DNA of 64,000 nucleotides from DASZYT01 sp035545275 (GCA_035545275.1 DASZYT010000001.1:1-64000); one strand, 5' to 3'. Shown: positions 16,253 through 25,778, counted from the stretch's first letter. Made by a program: numbers and translations. The notes: generated by a model not told the origin, from the letters alone.

Positions 16253-17525
16253 ACTGGTTGCCGCGGTCCTTGTAGTTTTTGAACATGTCAAAGCTGGCGC
16301 ACGCAGTCGATAGCAGAACGACATCACCGGGCTGGGCAGCCTCTTTGGCTTGGTTGACGATTCCCGCCATGGTTTTGGCGCCCTCGACGATATTTGTAAA
16401 ATGAGCACTGCGAAGTGTATCGGCGATGACCGGCCCACGCTCACCGATGGTGATAACGGCGCGCACGTTACTCTGGGCTATGGTTTGAGCAAGCTCATCA
16501 AACGAGGCGCCCTTGTCGGAGCCGCCCAAAATCACTACCTTCGGTTCCTCGAACGCCTGGATGGCAACCATGGCCGTTTCGGGCGTGGTGCCGAAGCTGT
16601 CGTCATAATATTTCACCCCGCCAACTTCCCGCACGAACTCCAGCCGGTGCTCCAGCCCACTGAAGCTTGTGAGCACCGAGCGGATGGCCGGAACATCTTG
16701 GGTTACCTGCCAAACTGCGGTGACGGCAGCACACACATTCTGCCAGTTGTGTTGCCCCAACAGTTTGAGCTCACCGGTGGCGCAGATTATCTGCCCATCC
16801 ATTACGATATCGGCGCCTTCCATGTGCGCGCCAGGCGCTTCATAGTAGGGGATTTTGCGCCCCTGGCCGGCGCTGGCAATCTGTGTGGAGTATTCATTTC
16901 GGCTGAAATACACCGCGATCTCATCGGCGGATTGCCAGTGAAACAGCTGCTCCTTGGCAGTAAAATATTCGGCCACACTGCCGTGCCAGTCCAGATGTTC
17001 TGGCGCTATCATCAGGCACACGCCAATATGCGGGGAGGTTTTGAGGTCGATAAGCTGGACATTGGCGAGCTCCAGCACGACCCAATCCTCAGACTTGATG
17101 CCGTTTTTTAGTAGCTCTAACGCTGGGATGCCGATATTGCCGCCCAAGTGCACGCGCTTGCCGGCTGCTTCCAGCATCTTTGCTACCAGCGTGCTAGTGG
17201 TGCCTTTGCCCTTGGTGCCGGTGACGCCGATGATGTTTTTGGTGGGGCAGACGCGGAAGAATTCGTTGGTGCCCGAGGTAACCTTGGCCAGGATATCCGG
17301 CGAGTTTGCTTTGACAATCTTCAGCGGATGCAGGCCAGGGGTGCGTACCAGCACATCGAACCGGTCCAGATTGTCCAGATAGTGCTCACCCAGCTGAGAG
17401 GCTACGCCCTCCGGTACGGCCAGATCGGCCTTTTGGTCGCAGATGGTCAGCTCATCGCCGCGGGCCTTGAAATACTCGAACGAAGCCCGGCCCTCTACGT
17501 CAAAACCAAGCAGCGCGACCTTCAT
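16224..17525 (-). CDS. murD: UDP-N-acetylmuramoyl-L-alanine--D-glutamate ligase
   Basis: 433 aa Mur ligase: N-terminal Rossmann region VALLGFDVEGRASFEYF, central ATP loop IIGVTGTKGKGTTST, LELANVQL, APEHLDWHGS, and GLEHRLEFVREVGGVKYYDDSFGT in the MurD pattern. It adds D-glutamate to the nucleotide precursor in the cytoplasm. The ATG lies 5 nt after the receiver gene stop, in an operon aminotransferase - receiver - murD. Confidence 0.92.
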   Translation of the reverse strand: MKVALLGFDVEGRASFEYFKARGDELTICDQKADLAVPEGVASQLGEHYLDNLDRFDVLVRTPGLHPLKIVKANSPDILAKVTSGTNEFFRVCPTKNIIGVTGTKGKGTTSTLVAKMLEAAGKRVHLGGNIGIPALELLKNGIKSEDWVVLELANVQLIDLKTSPHIGVCLMIAPEHLDWHGSVAEYFTAKEQLFHWQSADEIAVYFSRNEYSTQIASAGQGRKIPYYEAPGAHMEGADIVMDGQIICATGELKLLGQHNWQNVCAAVTAVWQVTQDVPAIRSVLTSFSGLEHRLEFVREVGGVKYYDDSFGTTPETAMVAIQAFEEPKVVILGGSDKGASFDELAQTIAQSNVRAVITIGERGPVIADTLRSAHFTNIVEGAKTMAGIVNQAKEAAQPGDVVLLSTACASFDMFKNYKDRGNQFKLAVSKLA

Positions 17526-17530
17526 GATGG

Positions 17531-17905
17531 CTAATCTTTCAGTTTCTTTTGTACCAGTTCGGCCACCTGCCGCGGGGTCATGTCGGCTTTCAAAATGACA
17601 GCACTCACACCCAGCGTCTTTACCTGGGGCGGGATTTCCTGCTCGCCCTTGTTGGTCAATATCACTACCTTGATATCTTTGCCCCAGGTGGTCTTGCGCA
17701 GCTCAGCCAGCATTTCATCGCCGTTCATCTCGGGCATCATCAGGTCCAATAGAATGATGTCGGGCTTCATATTTTTGCACAGTTCCAGCCCAAGCTTGCC
17801 ATTTTCGGCGGTCTCAACAGTAAAACCTTCCGCCTCAAACTTGAAGCGGTACATTTGGCTAATAGCCGGATCATCCTCAATAATCGCAATCTTGTACGCA
17901 GCCAT
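17531..17905 (-). CDS. Single-domain response regulator (receiver only)
   Basis: 124 aa CheY-like fold: acidic pair IIEDD, phospho-acceptor Asp in IILLDLMMPEMNG, Thr in VVILTNKG and Lys in ILKADM. There is no output domain. TAGAAT stands 9 nt before the ATG at 17905, so it may have its own promoter with almost no leader, besides read-through from the aminotransferase 15 nt upstream; a GTG at 17914 is an alternative start. The hybrid-free histidine kinase at 21.9 kb is a possible partner by proximity only. Confidence 0.88.
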   Translation of the reverse strand: MAAYKIAIIEDDPAISQMYRFKFEAEGFTVETAENGKLGLELCKNMKPDIILLDLMMPEMNGDEMLAELRKTTWGKDIKVVILTNKGEQEIPPQVKTLGVSAVILKADMTPRQVAELVQKKLKD

Positions 17906-17929
17906 ATTACTCACATTCTAGCACAGGCG

Positions 17930-19051
17930 TTATAAGAGATCCTTGGCCAAAGTCTCCAGTATAGCCAAGCCGCGTTCTAACGTATGTGGGTCCGTGCCAT
18001 ACGACAGGCGAATATAGCCATGCAGCTGTGAGAATGCCCGGCCGGCTACCACGATCAGCCCATGTTCAGTCGCGCGATCTACAAACTCCGTATCTGTTAG
18101 GTCGTGGGGAGCTTTGACGAAAGCATAATACGCGCCTTGGGCGCCCTGAACCGAATAGCCAGCCTTGCTAAGCCGCTCCACCACCATGTCGCGTTTGCGC
18201 CGGTATTTGTCGATGATGTGCACGGGGCGGGAGCGCAGTGCTGCGATTGCGGCGTGTTGAGCAATAGATGAGCTGGACATTACCACGTATTGCTGCAATT
18301 CGTTGATGGCATCGATAATCTCTTGCGGGCCGGCAATGTAGCCCAGCCTCCAGCCGGTCATGGCGTGTTCTTTGGAAAACCCATTCATCGTGATGGTGTT
18401 TGGATACACGCTGCCGATGCTGAAATGTTTGCCGTCGTACACAAAGTGCTCATAGATTTCATCTGAGATCACCAACAAATTGTGCTTCTCGGCAATTGCG
18501 GCAATGGCCTGCAGGGTAGACTCTGGGTAAACGGCGCCGCTGGGATTGTTGGGAGAGTTGATAACCACCAGCTTGGTTTTATCAGTGATGGCCGCCTCCA
18601 TAGCAGCCAAGTCAGGCTGGAAGGTGGGCAGTGTAGAAACGTACACCACACGAGCACCAGTCATGCTTGCCAGGTGAGGGTAGGGCGGGTAGTAGGGATC
18701 AAACACAATTACTTCATCGCCAGGGTCCAGTACGGCCAAATAGACCAGCAACTGGCCCGTAGTAAGCCCAGGCACGACAGTTATAGCTTCCGGCGCACAT
18801 AGAATGTGGTTTTCATCCCGCAGCTTGGTAGCCAGCAGCTCCCTCAAGCGCGGTAGCCCATTGGAGGGGGTGTAGGTGGTTTTATTCTCTAAAATGGCGC
18901 GAATACCGGCCGCTTTGACGTGTTCGGCGGTAAATTCCTCAGGTACCCCGATACTAAGGTCTACCGGGTCTACCAGGCTGGCCTGCTTTTTGATGGCTTC
19001 GCGGAAGTCGCTGCTATCGAAGTAACCGACTCTTTGGGCTATAAATGACAT
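17930..19051 (-). CDS. PLP-dependent aminotransferase, class I/II
   Basis: 373 aa, fold type I. Conserved points are TYTPSNGLPRLRELL, NSPNNPSGAVYP (substrate-binding Asn), VISDEIYEHFVYDG (Asp/Tyr contacting PLP) and the Lys in TMNGFSKEHAMTGWRLGY, with Arg near the end in YIRLSYG. It is an aspartate/aromatic-type aminotransferase; the exact amino acid is unknown. First gene of the aminotransferase - receiver - murD operon, divergent from the adenylate-forming enzyme. Confidence 0.88.
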   Translation of the reverse strand: MSFIAQRVGYFDSSDFREAIKKQASLVDPVDLSIGVPEEFTAEHVKAAGIRAILENKTTYTPSNGLPRLRELLATKLRDENHILCAPEAITVVPGLTTGQLLVYLAVLDPGDEVIVFDPYYPPYPHLASMTGARVVYVSTLPTFQPDLAAMEAAITDKTKLVVINSPNNPSGAVYPESTLQAIAAIAEKHNLLVISDEIYEHFVYDGKHFSIGSVYPNTITMNGFSKEHAMTGWRLGYIAGPQEIIDAINELQQYVVMSSSSIAQHAAIAALRSRPVHIIDKYRRKRDMVVERLSKAGYSVQGAQGAYYAFVKAPHDLTDTEFVDRATEHGLIVVAGRAFSQLHGYIRLSYGTDPHTLERGLAILETLAKDLL

Positions 19052-19167
19052 ATTTTATTTTTACTTTGCCACCCTAGTATACTGTTTGATAGGCATAAGC
19101 ACAATGCAGGATAGGGCAGCAGCATGCTACAATCTATATAACAGGTAAGACCAAAAGAAACATACGT

Positions 19168-20688
19168 ATGAGCTATTTGTTGCTTCCTAAGGGCTATCGT
19201 AATGCCGAGCTACTCCACCGGCGGCTTCAGCAAGACAGTGAAGAGAAGTGGCTGCGCAAAGGGGCCGGTCGCGCTTTGCAGCAATTCCACGCCATGGCTT
19301 CCCGTGTGCCAGCGTATAAAGATTTCTTAAAATCCCAGAATTTTTCGCCGGCTTTTGTGCATGACATCGATGATTTCCGTTTGATCCCCACCATCGACAA
19401 AGACAACTATTTACGTAAATACCCAAAAGAAATGCTGTGTTGGGATGGTGAATTCTCGCATGGGCAATGGGTGATATCTACCACTTCCGGCTCTACCGGC
19501 CAGCCGTATTATTTCCCGAGGGAACACTCTCAAGATTGGCAATATGCCATCATTGCCGAGCTTTACTTGAGGGCAAATTTTAAAATCCACCAAAAAAGCA
19601 CGCTGTACATCGTGGCATTTCCCATGGGGGCATGGATTGGCGGCTTATTTACATACGAAGCCCTCAAGATCGTGGCAGAGCATGGCGGCTACGACCTCAG
19701 CATTATTACGCCCGGCATCCACAAACAGGAGGTCATCAATGCCTTCAAGCAGCTGGCAGGCAACTTTGACCAAGTTATCATCGGTGCGTATGCGCCGTTT
19801 TTGAAAGATATTCTCGATGACGGTATCCGTGAGGGAGTGGAGTGGGACAAGCATGAGGTAGGGTTTGTCTTCTCGGCCGAGGGGTTCACCGAAAAATTCC
19901 GCGATTACGTCTTGCGTACCGTAGGTGCCAGCAATCCCTTCACTCCCACGCTTAATCATTTCGGTACCGTAGACCTCGGTACGATGGCCCACGAAACCCC
20001 CGAGTCTATCCTGATAAGGCGAATGCTTGTGGCCGAAGATAAAATGGAAGCGCTCTTCCCAGAGGTTCATCGTCAGCCCACTTTCGCGCAATATAACCCC
20101 GAACTCTTCTATTTTCAGGCCGAAGATGGCAACTTGCTTTGTACGGCCTACAGCGGGTTACCGTTGGTACGCTATAACCTCAAAGACTATGGTGGCATAA
20201 TGACCCGTTCCGAGGTGCACAGGCGCCTCAAAGAACAGGGGATGGATGTATCTGGAGCGATCCGCAAAGCCGGCCTAGAAGATACCCAGTGGCAGCTGCC
20301 ATTCGTGTACGTATATGAGCGCAATGACTTCAGTGTCAGCTACTATGCGTTTCTCCTTTACCCCGACACGATCCGTCGCGCCCTCCAGCACGACAACCTG
20401 ACCCACAGGATTACCGGTAAGTTCAGTATGTCCGTGGATTATACCGACGCCGGGCGTCAGCAGCTTAATATTCACGTTGAGCTTAAGCATGGTGTAGAGC
20501 CCAGCGATAAGCTGGCAGATGACATCCTAGAGTACGTCCAAGAATCGCTGGTACGCGAAAGTTCTGAGTACCGCGAGACCTACAAAACAGTCGGCCCTGA
20601 GGCCATGCCCCATATATATCTGTGGAACTACGAAGACCCGACCTATTTTCGCGCCGGCACCAAACAAAAATGGGCAATATCTGCCTAG
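19168..20688 (+). CDS. PaaK-like adenylate-forming enzyme
   Basis: 506 aa related to phenylacetate-CoA ligase / coenzyme F390 synthetase. The ATP-binding loop STTSGSTGQPYYFPREH, the VFSAEGFTEKFRDY stretch, and LVRYNLKDYGG match that group, which activates a carboxylate as acyl-AMP. No thiolation domain is attached, so the acceptor is unknown. It is followed 11 nt later by a ThiF-like protein whose family also makes acyl-adenylates, hinting at a shared pathway. Confidence 0.75.
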   Translation: MSYLLLPKGYRNAELLHRRLQQDSEEKWLRKGAGRALQQFHAMASRVPAYKDFLKSQNFSPAFVHDIDDFRLIPTIDKDNYLRKYPKEMLCWDGEFSHGQWVISTTSGSTGQPYYFPREHSQDWQYAIIAELYLRANFKIHQKSTLYIVAFPMGAWIGGLFTYEALKIVAEHGGYDLSIITPGIHKQEVINAFKQLAGNFDQVIIGAYAPFLKDILDDGIREGVEWDKHEVGFVFSAEGFTEKFRDYVLRTVGASNPFTPTLNHFGTVDLGTMAHETPESILIRRMLVAEDKMEALFPEVHRQPTFAQYNPELFYFQAEDGNLLCTAYSGLPLVRYNLKDYGGIMTRSEVHRRLKEQGMDVSGAIRKAGLEDTQWQLPFVYVYERNDFSVSYYAFLLYPDTIRRALQHDNLTHRITGKFSMSVDYTDAGRQQLNIHVELKHGVEPSDKLADDILEYVQESLVRESSEYRETYKTVGPEAMPHIYLWNYEDPTYFRAGTKQKWAISA

Positions 20689-20699
20689 AAAGGACATAC

Positions 20700-21860
20700 G
20701 TGGAAAAACCGATTATCTTGACAGAGGGCAATTATGGCAGCGATGAAGTGCGTAAGCTCAAAGCCCAAAAAGTATGGCGCTTTCAGGATATATTTCAGTC
20801 GCAACTGACCGAACTGTTTGAAATACTGCACGCTGACCTCATAGGCACCCCGGACTTTGAAGCAAAACTGAAAGATTTTATTAGTGACCGGTCTGGTGCA
20901 AACGCCGAGCTGCGTGGCAACTACGTTTATTACCCCTGGTCAGGCTTGCTGCTGCATACTATTTCCGAAGCCGATCAAAACCGGCTAAGGACTAACAGAA
21001 CCAATGATCTTATAACAGCAGAAGAGCAGCTAAAACTTGGACAGTTTTCTGCCGGAGTAGCCGGCCTATCATTCGGCAACGGCATTGCGCTTTCCCTTGT
21101 CTACAGTGGAGCGGCCAACCATATCAAGATTGCCGACCGCGATATCTTTGAGACGACTAACTTAAACCGTGTCCGCGTGGGCTTGCCGAGTGCCAACCAG
21201 CCGAAAACCTCTGTAACGGCGCAGGAAATATATGAGATCAACCCCTATGCCGACGTGCAGATTTTCGATCAAGGACTCACCGAGGAAAACGTAGAAGACT
21301 TCATTAACGGCAACCCGAAGCTAAATGTGGTTTTTGATGTCGTGGACAACTTTGCAATGAAAGTACGTATCCGCTTGGCTGCCAAGAAGGCGGGTGTTCC
21401 CGTGGTAATGCTGACTAGCCTAGAAGATAGCATATTAGTGGATGTGGAGCGTTTCGATCTGGATCCGTCGGCAGAAATTTTCCATGGCCTGTTGGGCGAA
21501 GTTACCAACGACTTGCTGACCAAAGACATGACCGAGCAGGACAAAGCACGTTATGCCATGGCAATCGTGGGGCCGGAACATGTTTCCTACCGCAATCTGC
21601 TGTCTCTCTCCGAAGTGGGCAAAAGCCTGGTCTCGCGGCCACATTTGTACGGCACGGTCAGCATTGTCTGCGGGCTGGCGGCGTACATCGTAAAAAGGAT
21701 TGCTCTTGGAGAAGACATGCCCAGCATGCGCAAACATGTCGTTTTTAATGAGGTGCTGGGCATACTACCGAATCGCGATGATACGCCCGAGGCGCGTCAA
21801 CGGATTATGTCGATTTTAATGAACGGCGGGCCCGGCAAGCCATCTGGCGAAGGAACGTAA
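20700..21860 (+). CDS. ThiF/E1-like adenylyltransferase
   Basis: 386 aa. The centre holds a Rossmann ATP site of the E1/ThiF family: VAGLSFGNGIALSLVYSG, Asp in HIKIADRDIFETTNLNRVRVG (DxD...NLNR), and VVFDVVDNFAMKVRIR. Such proteins adenylate a C-terminal carboxylate or a small acid. About 110 N-terminal residues and 80 C-terminal residues are unassigned. Start is a GTG with AAAGGA 5 nt before it; the stop overlaps the histidine kinase ATG (TAATG), so three genes are coupled. Confidence 0.78.
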   Translation: MEKPIILTEGNYGSDEVRKLKAQKVWRFQDIFQSQLTELFEILHADLIGTPDFEAKLKDFISDRSGANAELRGNYVYYPWSGLLLHTISEADQNRLRTNRTNDLITAEEQLKLGQFSAGVAGLSFGNGIALSLVYSGAANHIKIADRDIFETTNLNRVRVGLPSANQPKTSVTAQEIYEINPYADVQIFDQGLTEENVEDFINGNPKLNVVFDVVDNFAMKVRIRLAAKKAGVPVVMLTSLEDSILVDVERFDLDPSAEIFHGLLGEVTNDLLTKDMTEQDKARYAMAIVGPEHVSYRNLLSLSEVGKSLVSRPHLYGTVSIVCGLAAYIVKRIALGEDMPSMRKHVVFNEVLGILPNRDDTPEARQRIMSILMNGGPGKPSGEGT

Positions 21861-24016
21861 TGTTTGAAGCGATCACCCTCCTTATCGGTACGCTAACGAC
21901 ATCTTTGATAGCCCTGCTTGTCTACCTAAAAAATCGCAGCAGCGTTACACATAAACTTTTCATTGCCCTAGCGTTCTGTATGATTGGGTGGTCGGCGACA
22001 ACCTATCTGTCGCTCCATGCTTCCAGTGATGCCCAAACCCTGTTCTGGATCCGGTGGATAATGTTCTTCGTGGTGGCGCAAAACACATTCTTTTTCTTGT
22101 TGGTACACATTTTTCCGGATAGCCACACCGACATTTTTAAGCAAAAACGGTATATTGCCGCCATCATTTACTCTTGCATTACGGCCATTGTCGCCGTGTC
22201 ACCCTTCCTGTTCGCACGTTTTCAGAACGGCGCCCCCCAACCTGGCCCTGGCATGGCACTATTTATGCCGCATGCCCTGATTTTTGCACTGGGAGGCATT
22301 GTCACGCTGGTTATCAGGCATCACCGCGAGCAAGGGCTCAAAAAAGCCCACCTGCTGTATTTCCTGCTGGGTACGTTTCTGATGGTAACTATCGAGCCAC
22401 TCGGGAATTTTGTGCTGCCGCTCGCCTTTCACACTAACATGCTAGTGCGCTATAGCTCCCTTTATGCGATCGTGTTCTCTGGGCTGATCGCGTACGGCAT
22501 CGTTACCAAGAAACTTTTCGATATCCACGCTTTCGTCGTGCGGGCAACCGCCTATATTTCCAGCGTCATTCTCCTTAGCCTGGTCTATATCGTGCCGGCG
22601 ATATTACTCGTAGCCTACACCATGGGAATCCGCTTTACGTGGACCCGATTTGGTATTGGCACGGTTGTAGCGGTGTTTTTTGCTTTGTTTTATGGATCGG
22701 TGCGCGATGGCTTCAACCGTCTGACTAACCGTATTTTTTATCGGGGCTACTATGAGCCACAAGATGTGCTTAATCAGCTTAGTGACTTACTGGTGCGCAC
22801 CATTGATGTCGATTACCTCAAACGGCAAAGCAACAAAATTTTAAGAAGTGCCATCCGGACCAAGGATTTCGACTATTGGCTTGCTGCCGACCCAGGAGCA
22901 CAGGAATATACCCAGTTACTGGCTCATCTATACAAAAAGGGCAATGCCGACAACATACTCGTTGTTAATGAATATGATGTGGGTTCGCCGGCGCTGGAGC
23001 GACTCATCCAAAATAATATTGCTATTGTAGTGCGGCTGCGCACCACCAAGGAAGACCTGGGCTTTATTACACTAGGTTTTAAGGAGTCTGGTGAGCAATA
23101 TACCGAAAAAGACAAACGGCTTTTGAGCATTGCGGCGGACGAGATTGCCATCAGCCTGCAAAATGCGCTGCACTTTGAGGAAATTCAAGACTTCAACCGC
23201 ACCTTGCAGGCCAAAGTGGCCGAGGCCACCAAAGAGCTCCGGCGCAACAACGACAAGCTCAAAGAGCTCGACGAGACCAAAGACGACTTTATCAGCATGG
23301 CGTCGCACCAGTTGCGTACGCCGCTCACCAGCGTGAAGGGCTACCTCAGCATGGTGCTCGAGGGCGATGCCGGTAAAATCAGCCCCATGCAGCGTAAAAT
23401 GCTCGGCCAGGCCTATATCAGCTCGCAGCGCATGGTGTACATGATTGCCGACCTCTTAAACGTCTCGCGGCTGAAGACGGGCAAATTTGTCATCGAAACG
23501 TCGCCGGTCAATCTCTCGACGATGATAGAGGAAGAAATAGCCCAGCTGAAAGAGACGGCCGAATCGCGCGATCTGATGCTCGCCTACGATAAGCCAGCCG
23601 GCTTCCCGCAGCTTATGCTCGATGAAACCAAGACCCGCCAGGTGGTGATGAACTTTATCGACAACGCCATCTACTACACGCCGCCGGGCGGCCACATTAC
23701 TGTCGAGCTTCGCGACAAGCTTCATGCGGTAGAACTGCGCGTGGTGGACGACGGCATCGGGGTGCCCAAGAGTGAGCAGCCCCATTTGTTTACCAAGTTT
23801 TACCGGGCCGGCAATGCGCGCAAAGCCCGCCCCGACGGCACTGGTCTCGGCTTGTTTATGGCCAAGAAAGTAGTGGTAGCCCAAGGTGGCGCCATTATCT
23901 TTGACAGCTCTGAAGGCAAGGGTAGCACCTTTGGCTTCACCTTCCCTAAAGACAAAGCCCATATAGCCCCCAGGACAGAGGTAGCTCCCGAGAAGCCCGT
24001 AGCGCTTGCAAAATAG
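21860..24016 (+). CDS. Membrane histidine kinase with GAF-like domain
   Basis: 718 aa. Residues about 1-290 contain roughly eight membrane helices in the style of the 7TM/N-terminal histidine kinase sensor; residues about 310-450 look like a GAF domain; a coiled helix leads into HisKA with phospho-His483 in MASHQLRTPLT; HATPase_c follows (NFIDNAIYYTP, VVDDGIGVP, GTGLGLFMAKK). No receiver is fused. It is translationally coupled to the ThiF-like gene, so it may sense the product of the preceding enzymes. Confidence 0.88.
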   Translation: MFEAITLLIGTLTTSLIALLVYLKNRSSVTHKLFIALAFCMIGWSATTYLSLHASSDAQTLFWIRWIMFFVVAQNTFFFLLVHIFPDSHTDIFKQKRYIAAIIYSCITAIVAVSPFLFARFQNGAPQPGPGMALFMPHALIFALGGIVTLVIRHHREQGLKKAHLLYFLLGTFLMVTIEPLGNFVLPLAFHTNMLVRYSSLYAIVFSGLIAYGIVTKKLFDIHAFVVRATAYISSVILLSLVYIVPAILLVAYTMGIRFTWTRFGIGTVVAVFFALFYGSVRDGFNRLTNRIFYRGYYEPQDVLNQLSDLLVRTIDVDYLKRQSNKILRSAIRTKDFDYWLAADPGAQEYTQLLAHLYKKGNADNILVVNEYDVGSPALERLIQNNIAIVVRLRTTKEDLGFITLGFKESGEQYTEKDKRLLSIAADEIAISLQNALHFEEIQDFNRTLQAKVAEATKELRRNNDKLKELDETKDDFISMASHQLRTPLTSVKGYLSMVLEGDAGKISPMQRKMLGQAYISSQRMVYMIADLLNVSRLKTGKFVIETSPVNLSTMIEEEIAQLKETAESRDLMLAYDKPAGFPQLMLDETKTRQVVMNFIDNAIYYTPPGGHITVELRDKLHAVELRVVDDGIGVPKSEQPHLFTKFYRAGNARKARPDGTGLGLFMAKKVVVAQGGAIIFDSSEGKGSTFGFTFPKDKAHIAPRTEVAPEKPVALAK

Positions 24017-24036
24017 ATAAAAAGCTTGTGTTAACA

Positions 24037-24065
24037 TTGACATTTTGAGCACTTTATGGTAAATT
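24037..24065 (+). promoter_or_regulatory. Strong sigma70-type promoter before structured RNA
   Basis: TTGACA at 24037-24042, 17-nt spacer, TAAATT at 24060-24065. No credible ORF follows within 770 bp, so the promoter appears to serve a non-coding transcript. Confidence 0.7.
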
Positions 24066-24071
24066 TAGAGC

Positions 24072-24640
24072 ATCCTTGTTTACGGGTGTGAGGAGTAACC
24101 TCGTGACAGGCGTACGTTAAGGGTGGAGAAGTCAGCAGCAAGAGGTATTTTGTACCGCTTGGTGCTGTTTTTCACGTCTTACATACGCTTGGAGTCCGAC
24201 CAAGCAAGGAGAAACTTAATAAGTCAGATCGTTACAGTTCATTTTCCACGCTTTTATGCCGTAGCAGCCTGTTTTCGAGCACAGCTCGAAACTCCGCTGC
24301 TACTCTTGGCGAATTACTGCGTTGCTTTAGCTGCGGTACACCTTCACCGTACTATATGTACGGCTCGGTGAATCCTCGCTAAACGCCTTGTACTTCGCTC
24401 AAGCATAAAAACCGTGGATTACGTTAATCTGTGTGGATCAGTGCAGACAATAGGGGACGAGAACAGAGGTAGCTTGTATTAGATGGCTAGCGCCAAGCGC
24501 TAGCTGGTACAGGGGTGGCCGCTGAGCGTCGTCCTTCGTTGTCTGCACTGGTTGCAGCCTTGTTGATCGTTGGCATAACGCCGGTAGATCCGAGACTCCC
24601 ATGCAGACTGTGACTACACAACCTTTAAGCAAAGAATTTA
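24072..24640 (+). ncRNA. Candidate large structured non-coding RNA, unknown family
   Basis: About 570 nt with many perfect complementary segments: 24261-24268 with 24296-24303 (GTAGCAGC) enclosing TTTCGAGC-aca-GCTCGAAA; CCGTAC-tatat-GTACGG at 24347-24363; a 12-bp helix 24439-24450 with 24539-24550 (CAGTGCAGACAA), inside it GGACGA 24455-24460 with 24529-24534, and inside that GCTAGCGC-caa-GCGCTAGC at 24486-24504. This is a nested multi-helix domain. I could not find the signatures of RNase P RNA (GAAAGTCC, ACAGAAA), SRP RNA or tmRNA in it. The small ORF at 24123 is not protein-like. Confidence 0.6.
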
Positions 24641-24842
24641 GATTTTCCCACCTTTGGGGTTAAAGACGGGCAACCTTGTCGGGTACGGTGTTACTCGACA
24701 GCGTTGCCTGCCTTTCCCAAAGGCTATCCTGACTGTGCTGTTATCGGCCGGGGAGAAAAGCTGCAATCCTTGCACAATTCTGTGCGGGACCAAGTCTAAC
24801 CAACCGCTCATTGTAATGGGGCAGGAAGGAAACGGGAGCGTC
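24641..24842 (+). other. Second structured stretch before the GC-rich genes
   Basis: A long imperfect hairpin at 24662-24715 (GGGCAAC...GTTGCC with TTGTCG/CGACAG inside) is followed by further short hairpins (TTGCAC/GTGC near 24770). It may be the 3' end of the structured RNA or the leader of the next gene. No T-run strong enough for a confident terminator. Confidence 0.4.
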
Positions 24843-25448
24843 ATGAGTTCAAGTTTCGATTTTGGCAAATTGTCAGACGCCGCCAAAGAGGAGCAGACGG
24901 CCCATGAATCAACGGTCTACAAGCGCGCTGCGCGACTGACCAACCGGTTCGGTGGTCGCCTCATGCTCGACGAGAACGACAAGATCTGCGAGGCCGCGGA
25001 ATTGCTGCTTGGCTGCAAGCCAGGTGGTATCCCCGAGGCGCTCAAGGCGCTCGGTCTCACTACCGAACCCACCGGTCCGCGCGAGCTGACCGATGGCAAG
25101 GAGAACGACGAAGAGAAGGACAAGACCAGGCCCCTTCCCGTATTCAACGACGACGGCACCAACGCGGGCGTCGCGTTGCGGGAAAAAGAAGCTGTCCAAG
25201 CGGGCTACGGCTTCAAGATGGACGGTAGTACGCACGTCGGGTGGCAGAAGCCTCCGACGGGGCCCAACGCACCGGCGGCGCCCAACCAGGCGGCCGACCA
25301 GGTCCCCGTCCACGACAAATCCGACAAGGACACGGGCCGCAAGATCTCCATCGCTGAGGGCGTCGCCAACAAGAAGCTCGAGGCCATTCCCGGCCCCGAC
25401 GGCAAGGTGATGTACTTCCGCGAGAAGTCCATCCTGATTCGCCGCTAA
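24843..25448 (+). CDS. Hydrophilic protein of unknown function, GC-rich gene
   Basis: 201 aa, charged, no membrane segment, starting MSSSFDFGKLSDAAKEEQTA and ending VMYFREKSILIRR. The middle is acidic and proline-rich and probably disordered. I recognise no domain. GGGAG precedes the ATG at 24843. Third codon positions are strongly G/C (AAG, GAC, GGC preferred), unlike most of the window, which points to recent acquisition or special selection. First of three similar genes. Confidence 0.6.
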   Translation: MSSSFDFGKLSDAAKEEQTAHESTVYKRAARLTNRFGGRLMLDENDKICEAAELLLGCKPGGIPEALKALGLTTEPTGPRELTDGKENDEEKDKTRPLPVFNDDGTNAGVALREKEAVQAGYGFKMDGSTHVGWQKPPTGPNAPAAPNQAADQVPVHDKSDKDTGRKISIAEGVANKKLEAIPGPDGKVMYFREKSILIRR

Positions 25449-25466
25449 CGCAGGGAGGTAACTGCC

Positions 25467-25778
25467 ATGGTGCTGGACATCGTCCTGCTCGGGGCAGCCG
25501 CTCTGCTGTGCGTGTTGGCCTTCATGTACCGGGGAATACGTAATCCGATTACGTACAACCAGGTATACGGGTTAGGGATGGTGTGTGCCGGCCTTGCAGT
25601 TGGCTTGGTGGTCTTCGTGATCACCCGCACTTTCCTACCCCGAGCACTGAAGCACGCGGGCGGCAACCATAAGTGGGCACACTACGGATACGTCCAAGTG
25701 TTGCTCGCTCTGCTTATCGCGGCAGCGATCGGCAGCTGGGTTTGGGTCTGGGACCGCAATCGCTACAAGAAGTGTTGA
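25467..25778 (+). CDS. Small membrane protein, three helices
   Basis: 103 aa with three hydrophobic segments (VLDIVLLGAAALLCVLAFMY; YGLGMVCAGLAVGLVVFVIT; VQVLLALLIAAAIGSWVWVW) and a short basic C-terminus. Function unknown. GGGAGGT precedes the ATG, and the gene lies 18 bp after the previous stop, so the two are likely cotranscribed. Same GC-rich codon style. Confidence 0.62.
   Translation: MVLDIVLLGAAALLCVLAFMYRGIRNPITYNQVYGLGMVCAGLAVGLVVFVITRTFLPRALKHAGGNHKWAHYGYVQVLLALLIAAAIGSWVWVWDRNRYKKC

Noticed and set aside
24123..24371. Short ORF inside the structured RNA region
   Set aside because: No ribosome site, random-like composition, and it runs through perfect RNA helices.
24072..24640. 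RNase P RNA, SRP RNA or group I/II intron
   Set aside because: I looked for GAAAGTCC, ACAGAAA, the SRP GGAA-loop region and a group II domain V and found none; left as unknown.
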